Assembly: GCA_029891345.1 (NCBI GenBank)
Contig: CM057009.1
Span: 229,484,620-229,548,619, forward strand
DNA: 64,000 nt
DNA from: Dryococelus australis
Taxonomy: Eukaryota; Arthropoda; Insecta; Phasmatodea; Phasmatidae
Reading direction: 5' to 3'
Both the position numbers and the translations under genes were made by a program. Below, piece by piece: positions 1 through 12,300 of this stretch; the first letter of the stretch is position 1; each line of letters opens with the position of its first letter. The notes under the pieces were generated by a model. That model saw only the letters and a list, made by a program, of their open reading frames with translations, searched no databases and was not told where the DNA came from.

Positions 1-3000
1 CTGGGTGAAACACCCAGGTTGATATGAAGGTCCCAATTTAAATCTCATTGTTTGATATGCAGGTTCCAGTGTGAAATGCCTTTGTTGATTTGCAGGTTCA
101 TGTGTTAAGCACCCAGGTTGATATGCAGGGCCCAGTGTGAAGCACCCAGGTAATAATGCAGGTCCCAGTTTGAAGCACTCAGGTCTATATGCAGGTCCTG
201 GCTTGAAGCACCATGGATGATATGCAGATTCCGGTGTGAAGTGCCATGGTTGATATGCAGCTCCCAGTGTGAAGCGCCCTGGTTGATATGCAAGCCCCTG
301 GTGTGAAGCGTCGTGGTTTATATGCAGGTCCCAGGATGAAGCCGCCAGGTTGATATGGAGGTGCCAGTGTAAACCGCCATGGTTGATATGCAGGTAATTT
401 TGTGAAGCTACTTGGTTGATATGAAGGTCCTGGTGTGAAGTACCCTGCATGATATGCAGGTCCCATTGTCAAGCGATCTGGTAGATAAGCAGACTAGCTC
501 TGAATCACCCTTGTTGATATACAGGTCGCGGTGTGAAGCATCCTGATTGATATGAAGGTCCCGCTGTGAAGTTCCTCGGGTTATATGCATGTACCTGTGT
601 GATAAACCCTGTTTGTAATGCAGGTCCGAGTCTAAATAGTACTGATTCATATGCAGGTCCTGGTGTGAAGTGCCATAGTTGATATGCATCTCCCGATGTG
701 AAGTGTTTTGGTTGAAATGCAGTACCCTGTGTGAAGCGCCCTGGTTGTAATGCAGGTCCCAGTGTGAAGCACCATTATTATAATGAAGGTGCCACTGTGA
801 AGCACCCTGGTTGTTAGGCAAGTCCCGGTTTGGAGAGCCGTGGTTGACATGCCAGCCGCGGTGTGAAGAACTTTGGTTGATATACAGGTTCCGGTTTGTC
901 ACATCTTGATTGATATTCAGTTCCCAGTGTGATGTGCCTAGGTTTATATGCAGTTCCTGGTGTGTAGCACCGTGGTTGACACGCAGGTACAGAAGTTAAA
1001 CACCAAGATTGATATGCAGGTCAGAGTGTGTGAAGCGGCCTGGTTGTAATGCACATACCAGTGTGGAGCACCTTGGTTGGTATGTAGTTCCTTGGGTGAA
1101 GCACCCTGGTTGATATACAGGTCCTGGTGTAAAGCACCTACGTTAATATGCAGGTCCTGGTGTGAAGCACCCAGGTTGAAATTCAGGTCCCTGTGTGAAG
1201 CACCTTGGTTGAAATGGAGGTCCTGGTGTAAATCGCCTTAGTTTCGATGAAGGTTCCAGTGTGAAGTGCCTTGTTGGAATTAAGGTACCAGTGTGAAGTG
1301 CCTTGGTTGATATGCATGTCCCAGTGTGAAGCATGCTTGTTGATATGTAGGTTCAGGGTTGTTGCACCCTTGTGGTTATACAGGTCCTGATGTGAAGCAC
1401 CCAGGTCAATAAGCAGGTGCTGGTGTGATGCACGCTGATTGATATACAGGTCTCAGTTTGAATTACTGTGGTTGATATGCAGGTCCCAGTGTATAGCACC
1501 AATGTTGATATGCAGGTCCGGTTGTGTAGTGCCCTAGTTGTAATGCAGGCCCCAGTGTGTCGCACTCTGATTGATATGAATGTCGTAGTGTGGAGCACAT
1601 TGCGTGATATGCAGGTCCTGATATGAAGCACCTTGGTTGATATGCAGTTCCTGTTCTGCAGAGTACGGGTTGATATAGAGGTCCCAGTGGGAAGCACCAA
1701 GTTTTATATATAGGTCCTGGTGTGAAGCACCCACGGTTAATTGAAGGTTTGGTGTGAAGCACCCTCGTTGAAATGCAGGTCCCAGTGTGAAGCATCCTGG
1801 TTGTAATGAAGGTGCCAGTGTGAAGAGCTATTGATGATACGTAGGTCCTGGTAGGAAGCACCATGGTTGATATGCAGGACCCAGTGTGAAGCGCCCTGGT
1901 TTATATGCAGTCCCGGTGTGAAGCACCCAGGTTGATATGCAGGTCCAGTGTGAAACGCATAGGTTGATATGTGCAGGTCCCAAGTTAAGGTACATTGTTT
2001 GATATTCAGTTCTGGGTTTGTAGTACATTAGTTGATATGCAGTTCCCTCTGTTAAGTACCCAGGTTGAATTGCAGAGCCCGGTGTAAAGTGCGCAGGTTA
2101 TTATGCAGGTCCCAATTTGAAGCACGGAGGTTGATATGCAGGTCCTGGTGTGAAGCGCCCTGGTTGATAAGCAGTACCCATGGTGAAGTGCCCTGGTTGA
2201 TATCTAGGCCCGGTGTGAAGCACTCTTATTGATATGCAGGTCCTGGTGTGAATCACCAAGGTTGATATGCAGGTCCCGGTGTGTAGCACTCTGGTTGATT
2301 TACAGATCCCGGTGTGAAGCACCCAGGTTGATATGCTGGTCCAGGTGTGAAATGCCTTTTTTGATATGGAATTTACTGTGTTAATCACCCTGGTTGATAT
2401 GCAGATACCTGTGTGAAGCGAACTAGTTGCTTTACAGGTCCAGTGTGAAGCACCCATGTAGATATGCAGGTCCCCAAGAGAATCACTCTGGTTGATATGC
2501 AGGTACAGGTGTAAAGTGTCAATGGTGATAAACATGTCCTGGTGTGAAGCACCCTAGTGGATTTGCAGGTCCCAATGTGAAGCATCGCTGTTGATATGCA
2601 GGTCCCGGTGTGAAGCACTTTGGTTGATATGAAGGTCATGGTGTGAAGCACTCTGGTGTATATGCAGGTTCCTGTGTGAAGTGTCTTGGTTGAAATGCAG
2701 GTCTCTGTGTGAAGCGTGCTGGTTGATATGTAAGTCTGGGTGTGAAGGACGTTGGTTGATATGCAGGTCCCAGTGTGAAGAGCCCTGGCTTATAAGCATG
2801 TCCTGTTGTGAAGCTCCCATGTTATTATGCTGATACCAGTGTGAACCGAACAAATTGATATGTAGGTTCTGGTGTGAAGCATTTTGTTTAAAAACCAGGA
2901 CCCGGTGTGAAACACCTAGATTTACATGCAGGTAATGGTAAGAATGGCAGGGACTGAAATGCAGGCCCCAGTATGAACCTCCTTGGTTGATATGCAGTTC

Positions 3001-3235
3001 CCAATGTGAAATGCCCTGTTTGTAAATCAAGTCCCGTTTTGAAGAACCTCATTTGGTATGAGGGTCGCCCTGTGAAGTAGACTGTTTGTAATGCAGGTAC
3101 CAGTGTGGAGCGCACTGGTTGTAAAGCAGGTCGCGATGTGAAGCACCCTGGCTGATATGCAGGCCCCAGTTTGTAGGATCCAAGTTGTAATGCAGGTACT
3201 TTTGTTAAGTGCTCTGGTTAATATTCAGGTCCTGT
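1..3235. repeat. 33-bp satellite array, left block (runs off the window start)
   Basis: About 98 head-to-tail degenerate copies of a 33-bp unit. On the + strand the unit reads GGTTGATATGCAGGTCC followed by (C/T)AGTGTGAAGCACC and one or two variable bases. Copies differ at several positions and by small indels. The unit is 11 codons long and lacks stops in all three - frames and one + frame, so long but meaningless open frames appear (for example repeats of HTGTCISTRVL on the - strand). The block ends abruptly at about 3,235, where Polinton integrase sequence begins. Positions 735-3,230 are collinear with about 23,170-25,905 in the right block, so this is not simple local slippage alone. Confidence 0.95.
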
Positions 3236-3276
3236 GGAAAAACTTCCCCAGAAGATCCGTTCTATCTTTTGGCATC

Positions 3277-4123
3277 GATGATATTTGGAAGGTGATTTAG
3301 TTGAGATGTATTCTGGATCTTTAAAAGGTATACACAGAATTAACAAAGGGTTTTAATATATGTTAACTGTGATACATGTTTTTTCCAAATATGCATGGAC
3401 AATACCAATCAAATATAAAACTGGTGAAAATGTTATGTTAGCATTTGAAACTATTTTGAATGATCGCAATACCCATGCATTTACAAACTGACAAAGGGAA
3501 AGATTTTTACTATAAACCATTTAAGACATTAACGGCCAATAACAACATAACACACTATTCAATATACAGTGAAAAAAAGCTAACTTCGTAGAAAGATTTA
3601 ATAGAACATTGAAGGAGAAAATGTGGAAGATATATACTGTGCAGGGAAACTATAAATGGTGGCTATATTACCTAAATTAATAAGTTAATACAATAACACT
3701 GTTCACAGTACAATCGGAATGAAACCCACCAATGTAAGTTCAAAGAATAAAAGTTCTATTCTAATCAACATGCATGGAGGAGAAAGAAAAATGGTTAAAC
3801 CAAAGTTTGCAATAGGAGATAAAGTTCGTAAAAGTGAAAATAAAAATTTGTTTCAAAAAGTATATACACCAATTTGGTCCACTGAAGTATGTGAGGCTTG
3901 TGAAGTATTGCGCACAAACCCCACGATATACAGAATAAAATATTTTAAAAATGAACTTATTAAAGGAATTTTTTATGAGCCAGAGCTGCTTAAGACCAAA
4001 TATGATAAAGACTACTTAGTGAAAATAGTATTGCGAAGACAAGGAAATAAGCTGCTAATTAAATGGCTAGGTTTTGATAGTAGTCATAATTCTTGGGTTG
4101 ATAAGAAAAGTGTAGTTGTTTAA
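3277..4123 (+). pseudogene. Polinton integrase, 5'-truncated and frameshifted, with C-terminal chromodomain
   Basis: The DDE catalytic core of a retroviral-type integrase is recognisable in broken frames. The first aspartate is in GDLVEM near 3,288, the second in LQTDKGKDF near 3,480-3,507, and the glutamate in FVERFNR near 3,590. The last open segment, 3,719-4,123, gives 134 residues. It continues in the same frame from the YNNT segment at 3,689 and ends in a chromodomain-like tail with KWLGFDSSHNSW, typical of Polinton integrases. Stops and at least two frame changes separate the pieces, for example near 3,350 and 3,575. The N-terminal zinc-binding region is missing at the satellite junction. 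In a live element the enzyme would insert the linear DNA into the host chromosome. This copy cannot be expressed whole. Confidence 0.85.
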
Positions 4124-4156
4124 GAAATTATTTTTCTGTATAATAAATGGATTAAC

Positions 4157-5367
4157 AAAAAATTGAAAGTTATGGGTGTCAGTCGTTTCCGCCAAAAGAC
4201 GAAGCAAAAAATAATTCGAATGAATACAACAAGCGCATTGAGTTTGATATTCCTATTGGCAATGCTTTTTCACATCCGAATGAAGCTTATGTATACCAAC
4301 AGTATATGCTATTTCAAAGAGATACATTTCAAGGTTATGGAAAAACTTCAGCTATTGAGCTCTGTGAGAATTTCTACACATTCCAGTTCTCAAGAATAGA
4401 GATCTCTAAACATGGTTGTAAAATCGAAGGTATTGACAACCCTGGCATCACTTCAATAATGTTGCATACATTGCTGGGTTCGGAATCAGAATCAGCATAC
4501 TTCCAAATGTCGGGGTTAGAACTAGGTAAATGTTAGGAAAGATAAGCGTATGAGAAATTGTAATGAAATATTCTGGAAAGGTGGGTACGAGATCACATTC
4601 ATTCGAAATTCTAATGATAATGTTTCTTTGTACAGAAGACCCCCAAAGAAAGTATATGGATCTGATGATGAAGATAATATACCAGATGCTGGTAAAATTG
4701 TTATTGAAAAAATGGAAATTCTGTGGCCAATTAGTGAATACGATCGTATTTATGGAGACGAAGTTAAAACAAAATTATACAAACACCCCAAAATTCCAAT
4801 TGGTTTTAACCATTGGCAATGTCTTGAAAAACCAGTACCTAACTTATGCAAACTCATTTCAGTTTGAATAAAAGATCAGTTCAATTCAATCCAATTCGAT
4901 ATGCCAGACTTTGTCATTGTTGGTTTTCAGCAAAATGGAAATGAATAACCTGGACAATTCACACACGGTTCAATGTTTGACTCTTGTTTTGTCAAAAATA
5001 TTTCTATTAAGAATGGACGGAGTGAAGTGTTTCCCAAAGAGAATAGGAATTTAAAAATTGATGATAAAATTTTCGATAAGATGTATATTGCTTACACTGA
5101 TTTTAGAAATCCAAAGACTAAACTATATACCCTTTATCGTAATAATGAACAGCTCTTCAACTCTGGGTCATTTATTGGAAGAAGACCATTGTATGTTATT
5201 GATTGTTCTTACAGAAAAACCGCTATTGTAAAGATCGAACTAATCTGAAACTTACAGTTGATTTTAATAAACCAATATCAGCTGCAACTATTTGTAATGT
5301 GGTACTAGTAAGCCAAAGAAACCTAATTTATAATGTTAAAAGTGAAAGAATCAGCGAAGTCCAATAG
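4157..5367 (+). pseudogene. Double-jelly-roll capsid-like protein (Polinton MCP family), decayed
   Basis: In-frame pieces match the double jelly-roll-like protein family that is widespread in insect genomes and related to Polinton major capsid proteins. An early strand has FDIPIGNAF near 4,230. A middle segment (4,306-4,536) contains DNPGITS, equivalent to the family's conserved K-P-G-I-T-S patch. A segment at 4,550-4,867 has ITFIRNSNDN. The C-terminal part (4,973-5,248) has VIDCSYR, matching the conserved IDCS site. After a further frame change the reading ends at the TAG at 5,365-5,367. There are stops near 4,537 and 4,865 and a TAA near 4,946, plus several frameshifts. It starts 34 bp after the integrase stop, on the same strand, as in a compact element. 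I assign the family from conserved patches only. Confidence 0.75.
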
Positions 5368-5390
5368 TGAGCAAACATGTATGGTTATTA

Positions 5391-5420
5391 GTTTTTAATG
5401 GATGGTCATCCATTAAAAAC
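5391..5420. repeat. Perfect 14-bp inverted repeat between convergent Polinton genes
   Basis: GTTTTTAATGGATG (5,391-5,404) is followed by a 2-bp spacer and its exact reverse complement (5,407-5,420). It lies in the 61-bp gap between the capsid-like stop (5,367) and the polymerase stop (5,429) of the two converging genes. Because it is symmetric it would form the same hairpin in either transcript. A role in terminating or processing both transcripts is inference. Confidence 0.8.
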
Positions 5421-5428
5421 ATTTACTG

Positions 5429-8400
5429 TTATATCATTTTTCGTAGTATCACTCTTTCAATTTTGTAGTGCCCCCATGGTAGTGTATTAAAACCATCTTT
5501 GAGAACATATGTTTTATCATCTTCGAAACTTAATGCTATTTTTCTTATCTCAATCATATAGAGTTCATCTTTCTTACTTTTAATAAGATTCATACTTTTA
5601 TACAACACTTTTTTTTACCAAAAAAACCCTTTCTGTAGTCACCAAAACTAATCTCATTTCTGACTACAGTGTTTTTCATACCCTTTGCTCTTTTCTTTAC
5701 ACCACTTTCCACATTTATTGCATACATTTTCGATTTCAAACCAATAAATTCTTCAATTATTTTTCCATTACATTCATATTTAATTTTGCCAATAATCTTT
5801 TTAACTAACGGTATACCATATGGGTTATCATTTTAATAGTCAGACATATCAAAATGATCGACCATTTTTTTCATGTCACTGTAGAAGTCTGATGTTTTTG
5901 TGTAATAGATGTATGAATCAGTATCTTAGTAGCACAGTTCAGTATTTTCCCCATACTTTGATTTCATTATATTATAGTGAAAATCATACATTGAGACCTT
6001 CGATAGATCAAGTATGCTCATTCCAACATAAATAGGTTTGTTAAAGCACAGTTTTGTTTTGATCATATGAATTGCAACCAAAGAGTTAGTAAATATAGTT
6101 TTCTATCATCAAAGTTTTTTTTTTGCCACTAGTTTATCCCTTTGCTTAGAACTTGTGCACAACCGCGTATCCACTCTGTTTATAATATTTTCCATTTTTT
6201 TTCCAAAAACAGAATTGTTCATTAAATTGTAGAAATATTTTTCAAAGTCATCTGTAGACTTTTTTCGCATATTTGTGTTTGCATCTATATAGGACTTGAT
6301 CCAATCTCATCGATCAAACTCCAGAACTCTATGAATCTTCTTCAACTTCATTCTGAGAGATAGATATTGCTTAAGATTTACATAGTGTAATGCATATTTT
6401 TTCTTTATCAGCCAGAGTAGTCAAGAGTTTGGGATTTGTTTAACCTTCTGGTATTTTATTCTCTGATGCCAATGGCAGATATTTGTGGAGATCGTGTAGT
6501 TCATGTGGGTATTCCAAATCAACTTCCAATATATAACCTTTTCTAGAATCATCTTGTATTTTTGTTACATCTATATTTGTATTTCTCCAATTAAACCCAC
6601 CATAGGGTAAATACTGGTTCATAGCCCATCCATATAAGTTATTGGCGTCCAGATATGTTAGATAAAAGATTTCCTTTGTACTATCATAAGTATTCATATA
6701 TTTATTATTTGTTTTAGCATGTCGTTTACAACATTGTGAAATTACACCACGAATGCCTTTTTCTATCATAAAAATAATTCTAGTTCTATTTTAGTATGTT
6801 TGAGCATAGCATCCCACGATAACCCTGGGGCTGTGTAATACCATTCTGGATCTAGCTTATATGTTTTGAGACATATGTCTCTAAAATTTTCCATTAAATC
6901 GGACAATATCAATACATCAGATTTGTTATAGAGTTCTGTGTACTCTCTTAAAGATTTTATGTTGAATTTTTCCCACACCTTTCTCGCAAATTCGTAATCT
7001 TCGTCTGAATGTTACATTTATTGAGTTTGTTGTAAAATGCATCTTTGGATGGAAGTGATGTCTCACAAAATTTTTCAGTACTACCCATGTAGTCATATGG
7101 ATATACATCTTTTCTTATAACAAAGTCAAGAAGTTCATTGGAAAAATGCTTACACGTTTCTCTGAATTGGCTTCTGGAAAGGTTGCTAGAGAGTTTATCG
7201 ATACTACTAGCCATAAATTTAAATGAGTCAATAAATCTAAGATTTACACTTCCACATACGTGCTTCGTAAAAGAAATAATTTTTTTTTTGTTGTTGCGAA
7301 TTAGATCAATCTTATTTTCATCGATGCCAAGACCTTTTATGAATAAATATGTCTCATAGCCAGATAAATTGTGTATAAACACTGGGGCAAAATATGGAGT
7401 TCTATACGATAAGTTACAATCTCTGTGTGCAGCTCCCCTAAATTCCCCCACAGAACCACCATTCAAAGGCTTTTCACATATATGGCAATGGGTAGCTGTT
7501 TCATAAACAATTTGTTCTTTCTGAGTTAGTGGAATCATTGGTTTTTCATTTGTGTATATATCACCAATAGACTTTGCTTCTTCCATTAGCATTTTAGCGA
7601 ACACAGTAGATGCACCAGGCCCTTCATAAGTTACTGGTGGTTTATAGTATCCATGTTCGTATTTTACATAGTAACAGAAGCTAATAGGCTCGTGTTTTTG
7701 GTATGGTTTCGTGTAGGATTCGTCGGGGTTTGGTTGGCAAGTTTCTATTTTAGCCAACAAATATTCAAAATCAGCATATATCACAAACGGAATTCTCAAA
7801 GAATGAATTTGGTTTTAAAATCTTAATATGTAATTTTTTCCTTTAGATGGTAGTTCAACTCTAATATCAGCATGATATCGACAGTCTTGTTCGTGATCTT
7901 TTAGCTTATTTACAGAGTAGAAATGTTGCGAACATCTGTCACATATAAATATTTTGTGACCATTTTTCGTGATTTGTGATGCGACAAGTCTCGAAAGACT
8001 TTTTACCCAGCAGTAGTGGTCGTTCTTTTCATCTTTGATATAGAGTAGGTTAATTTGCTTATCCGTCTTATTTTTTGTTGCTTTTAAGGATATTATATAT
8101 TCCTTACCACCGTATTTTTCTTCGTATGCGTATACATTAATAGAAATTCCACTTCTTTTCTCAAAGTTTGGTATGTTATCAAATTTCATTGGAAATTCCA
8201 AACCCTTGAGTGCATCATCAAACTCATGTTCGTAAACTATGTATTTATTCACTCTTTGGAGGTCTCTCTGTACTTGATGAAATGCAGATAGAACAGACCA
8301 ATAAAAACTTTTTTGATCATTATTCTTAACATTAATTACTACCTGCTTAGCTTTGAGTTTTTCTGTGAGATAAACATAAGAACTGCCCTTGAATGGTACA

Positions 8401-8936
8401 AATTTATTTATTCGCACTTCTAGTTTAAATATTCTGTTGAGTTCCCACTGAGGTCCTACTTTGTTATTGAAAGCCCCCATGCTGTTGTCACAATATTCTT
8501 CCAGATTAATCGATTTCAGTATAATTTTGTTCTTTGTTTTAAAGGAGCTTTCTACATATTTCATATTCCCACCAATTCCCTTCTTATGCTCAGTGAAGAG
8601 TTTCATGATCTCTTTGAGTGATTTTAAATGTTTATTAATTAGTCCTGTAACAGTTACTTTTACATCATTTCGGAAATGATTTGGGTCTATGTATGCATTC
8701 ACATTCTTAACAGCATAAGTCTTGATCCTACTTTGAAATGCTGTTTCGATTTCTTCTACACTGAAACTGAGTGTGTACTTATGAATTTTACTTCTCAAGT
8801 GACTTCTTATGAGAGATGGTTTGTAAAAGTGATTACAAGTTTCACACTGACATAATTTTCGTAGGATTTGTCTTCTTTCTTTTCGCAAAAACATCTTTCT
8901 AATATTTATATTCTTTCCAAACATTACCAGTTGCAT
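5429..8936 (-). pseudogene. Protein-primed DNA polymerase B of a Polinton, multiply frameshifted
   Basis: This is a near full-length but broken polB gene. The N-terminal 373-residue piece (8,936-7,815) has a C2H2-like finger (CETC...H...H) and a second Cys/His cluster near its end. The next piece (7,799-6,957) carries the 3'-5' exonuclease motif YADFE and the second exonuclease region HNLSGYETYLF. The piece at 6,978-6,766 has YYTAPGLSWDAML. The one at 6,769-6,440 holds polymerase motif A, DANNLYGWAM. Downstream, motif C is DTDS near 5,920, directly preceded by a TAA stop. The C-terminal signature TLPWGHY lies near 5,470, and reading ends at the TAA at 5,431-5,429. Frame changes occur near 7,805, 7,000, 6,770 and 6,395. 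Another ATG in a different frame lies just upstream of 8,936, so the true ancestral start is uncertain. Confidence 0.9.
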
Positions 8937-9045
8937 TAGCCTTTTTCATTTCCATGGTAATCATCATATAAGATATCAGTTGATTTTTATTTGCGTCCAA
9001 TTATTATATATAATATTTTATTTTTTACGTATTAAAATTTTTTCA

Positions 9046-9378
9046 GCCCCTTTTTGCGACTGCGCCCAAACGCAACTTTTTGCCCGTATTTGTAAAGTTT
9101 AAAGCAACTTTTTTTCTCTAAAGACTATGATCTAATCAAACGAAACTTTTTGAGTTATATTTTGCGGTTGTGCTCAAACTCAACATTTGAGTCACTTTTT
9201 TGCAACTGCTCCAAAACGTAACTTTTTACGCGTATTTTTGCAGATGCACCCAAACGCAACTTTTTGAGCCACTTTTTTGCAACTTCTCCCAATCGCAACT
9301 TTTTGAGCCACTTTTTTGCTGTTGCGCTCATGCGCAACTTTTTGAGTCACTTTTTCTGGTTGCGCTCGAATCGGCTTT
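9046..9378. repeat. 39-bp minisatellite at the Polinton/satellite boundary
   Basis: About eight degenerate copies. The three clearest start at 9,255, 9,294 and 9,333, exactly 39 bp apart, each with CGCAACTTTTTGAG followed by CACTTTTT and a short G/C-rich tail. The left copies (9,046-9,180) are more diverged. The unit is unrelated by eye to the flanking 33-bp satellite. It sits between the start of the polymerase gene and the right satellite block and may be a subterminal repeat of the element or an independent array. Confidence 0.85.
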
Positions 9379-9385
9379 TCTATAC

Positions 9386-12300
9386 TACTGATGTGCAGGT
9401 CACGATGTGAATCGTCCTGGTTGATATGTATGTCGCTGTGTGACGCACCTTGCTTGATATGATTGTCATGGTGTGAAGCACCCACGGTTATATGCAGGTC
9501 TTTCGTGAAGCACCCTGGTTGATATACAAGTAACAGAGTAAAGCGCCTTGGTTGTAAAGCAGGCCCTAGTGTGAAGCGCCCTGGTTGATACGCAGGTCCC
9601 AGTAGGAAGCACCGTGGTTGATATGCAGATCTCAGTGTGAAGCACTTAGGTTTATATGAACGTCCAAATTTAAGCACATTGTTTGATTTTCATGTCCCGA
9701 GTGAAGTGACTTGGTTGATATGCAGGTCCCTGGGTGAAGCACCCAGGTGGATATGCAGGTCCTAATTTAAAGCACATTGACTGATATGCAGATCACAGTG
9801 TGAAGGACCTTAGTTGATATGCAGGTCCATGTGTCAAGCACCCAGCTTGATATGCAGGGCCCAGTGTGAAGCACCCAGGTAATAATGCAGGTCCCAGTTT
9901 GAAGCACTCAGCTCTATATGTAGGCCCTGTATTGAAGCACCCTGGTTAATAAGCTGGCACCATTGTTAAGTGCCCTGGTTGAGATACAGGGACTGGTGTG
10001 AAGCACCATTATTGCTATTCAAGTCCCAGTTTGAATCACCATTGTTGGTGTGCAGGTCCTGGTGTGTAGCCCTTTGTTTGATGTGTAGGTCCTGGTGTGA
10101 AGCACCCTGGTTGATATGCAGGCCCCAGTGTGAAGCGCCATGTTTGTTATACAGTTCCCAGTGTGAAGCACCCTGACTGATATGCAGATTCCTGTTTGAA
10201 GCGACCTGATTGTAACAAGGTCTCACTGCGTAGCGCACTGGTTGATATGCATGTCCTGGTGTGAAGCGCCTCAGTTGATACGCAGGTCCAGATGGGTGGC
10301 GCTTTGGTTTATATGCATGTCCTGGTGAGAAGCAACCTGGTTTATGTGCTGGTCACAGTGTGGAGCAACTAGGTTGATATGCAGGTCCCGGTGTGAAACA
10401 TCCAGGTTGCTAAGCAGGTCCCAGTATGAAAAAACTGGATGAATGAAGGTCCCTGTGTGAAGTGCCTTAGTTGAATTAAAGGTCCCAGTGCCAAGTGCAC
10501 TGGTTGATATGCAGGCCACATTGTGAAGCACTTTGGATGATATGCAGGTCCCAGTGTGAAGTGCGGTGGTTGATATACAGGTCCTAGGGTGAAGCGCCCT
10601 GTTTGATATATAGGCCCCAGTGTGAAGTACCCTGGTTGATATGCAGGTCCCAGATTGAAGCACAGTGGTTGAATTGGAGGCCCTGTTGTGAAGCACCCAG
10701 TTCACATCCAGGTCCTGGTGTGAAGCGACCTGGTTCATATGCAGGTCCTGCTGTGAAGCACTCTTGTTGGTATGCAGATACCAGTCTGAAGAGCCCAGGT
10801 TGGCGTGTAGGTCCTGGTGTGATGCATCTTGTTTAATATGCAGGTCCTGGTGTCAAGCACCTAGGTTAATATGCAGGTTCTACTGAGAATGACTGTGGTT
10901 GATAAGCAGGTCCCTGTATGAAGCATCTTGGATGATATACAGATCCCAGTGTGAAACGCCCTGTTTTTAATGCAGGTCGCATTGTGAAGCGCCTTAGTTC
11001 ATGTGCAGGTACTTGTGTGAAGCACTCAGGTTGATATGCAGGTCCAGATGTGAAACTCCCTGGTTGATATGAGGGTCGCCGTGTGAAGCGGACTGTTCGT
11101 AATGTAAGTATCAGTGTGGAGTGCCATGGTTGTAATGCAAGGTCACGATGTAAAGTTCCCTAGCTGATATGCAGTTCCCAGTGTGTAGGGACCTAGCTGC
11201 AAAGAAGATCCTTTTGTGAAGTGACCTGGTGGATATTCAGTTAATTTTGTGAAGTCCCTGGTTGTTGTACATGTTCTGGTGCGAAGCGCCATTGTTGATA
11301 TGCAGGTCCTAGTGTCAAGCACCCTGGTTCATATGCAGGTCCAGGTGTGAAGCCCAGTGGTTGATATGCATGTTCAGGTGTAAAGCACCCTGGTTGATAT
11401 GCAGTTCTTTGTGCGAAGTGTCTTAGTTGATAGGCAAGTCCCGCTGTGAACCGCCTTGGTTGTAATGCAGGTCCTATTGTGAAGCACACTATATGATATG
11501 CAGGTCCCGGTGTGAAGAACCTAGGTTGATATGCAGAACCCAATTTAAAGCACATTGTTCATTATGCATGTCCCGGTGTGAAGTGCCCTAGTTGAAAAGC
11601 AGGATTCTGGGTGAAGCACCCAGGCTGATATGAAGGTCCGGTGTGAACCACCCAGGTAATTAAGCAGATCCCATTTTGAAGCACCATGGTTGATATGCAG
11701 GTCCCAATTTAAAGCAAATAGTTTGATGTGCAGGTGCCAGTGTGAAATGCCCTGGTTGCTATGCAGGTCATAGTGTGAAACACACTGGTAGTTATGCAGA
11801 ACCTGATGTGATGCGCCGTATATGATATGCTGTTCCAGGAGAGCAGTCCTTTGGTTGATATGCAGATACCTATGTGAAGCACTGTGTTTGCTATACAAGT
11901 CGCGGTGTTTAGCACCCAGGGCGATATGCTGGCCGCAGTGTGAAGAACCTAGGAAGATATGCAGGAAACAGTGTAAAGATCCCTGGTTGTAATGCAGGTA
12001 CCAGTGTGAATTGCCCTTTTTTGTAATGCAGGCCCCAGTGTGAAGCATCCTGTTTGATATGCAAGTCGCGCTTTGAAGCGCCCTGTTTTTCATGCAGGTC
12101 CCGATGTGAGGGGCTGTGGTTAATATGGAGGTCCTGGTATGAAGCGCCATGGTTGATATGCAGGGTCCCACTGTGAAGAACCCAGGTTGATGTGCAGGTC
12201 CTGGTGTGAATCGACATGGTTGATATGCAGTCCCAATTTAAAGCACATTGTTTCATTAGTAGGTCCTGGTGTGAAGTGCCCTGGTTGATATGTAGGTCCC

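Larger units (their letters stand above)
3236..9045. mobile_element. Polinton/Maverick remnant embedded in satellite
   Basis: This block holds three hallmark Polinton genes: a retroviral-type integrase with a chromodomain (+), a double-jelly-roll capsid-like gene (+) and a protein-primed family B DNA polymerase (-). The + genes converge on the polymerase gene at about 5,370-5,430. Canonical Polintons are 15-20 kb and also carry a packaging ATPase, a protease and a minor capsid gene. None of these is visible, and no long terminal inverted repeats were found, so this is an internally deleted, truncated copy. All three genes carry frameshifts and stops. The integrase N-terminus is cut off next to the left satellite block. 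The right edge is set approximately at the start of the 39-bp minisatellite. Confidence 0.85.
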
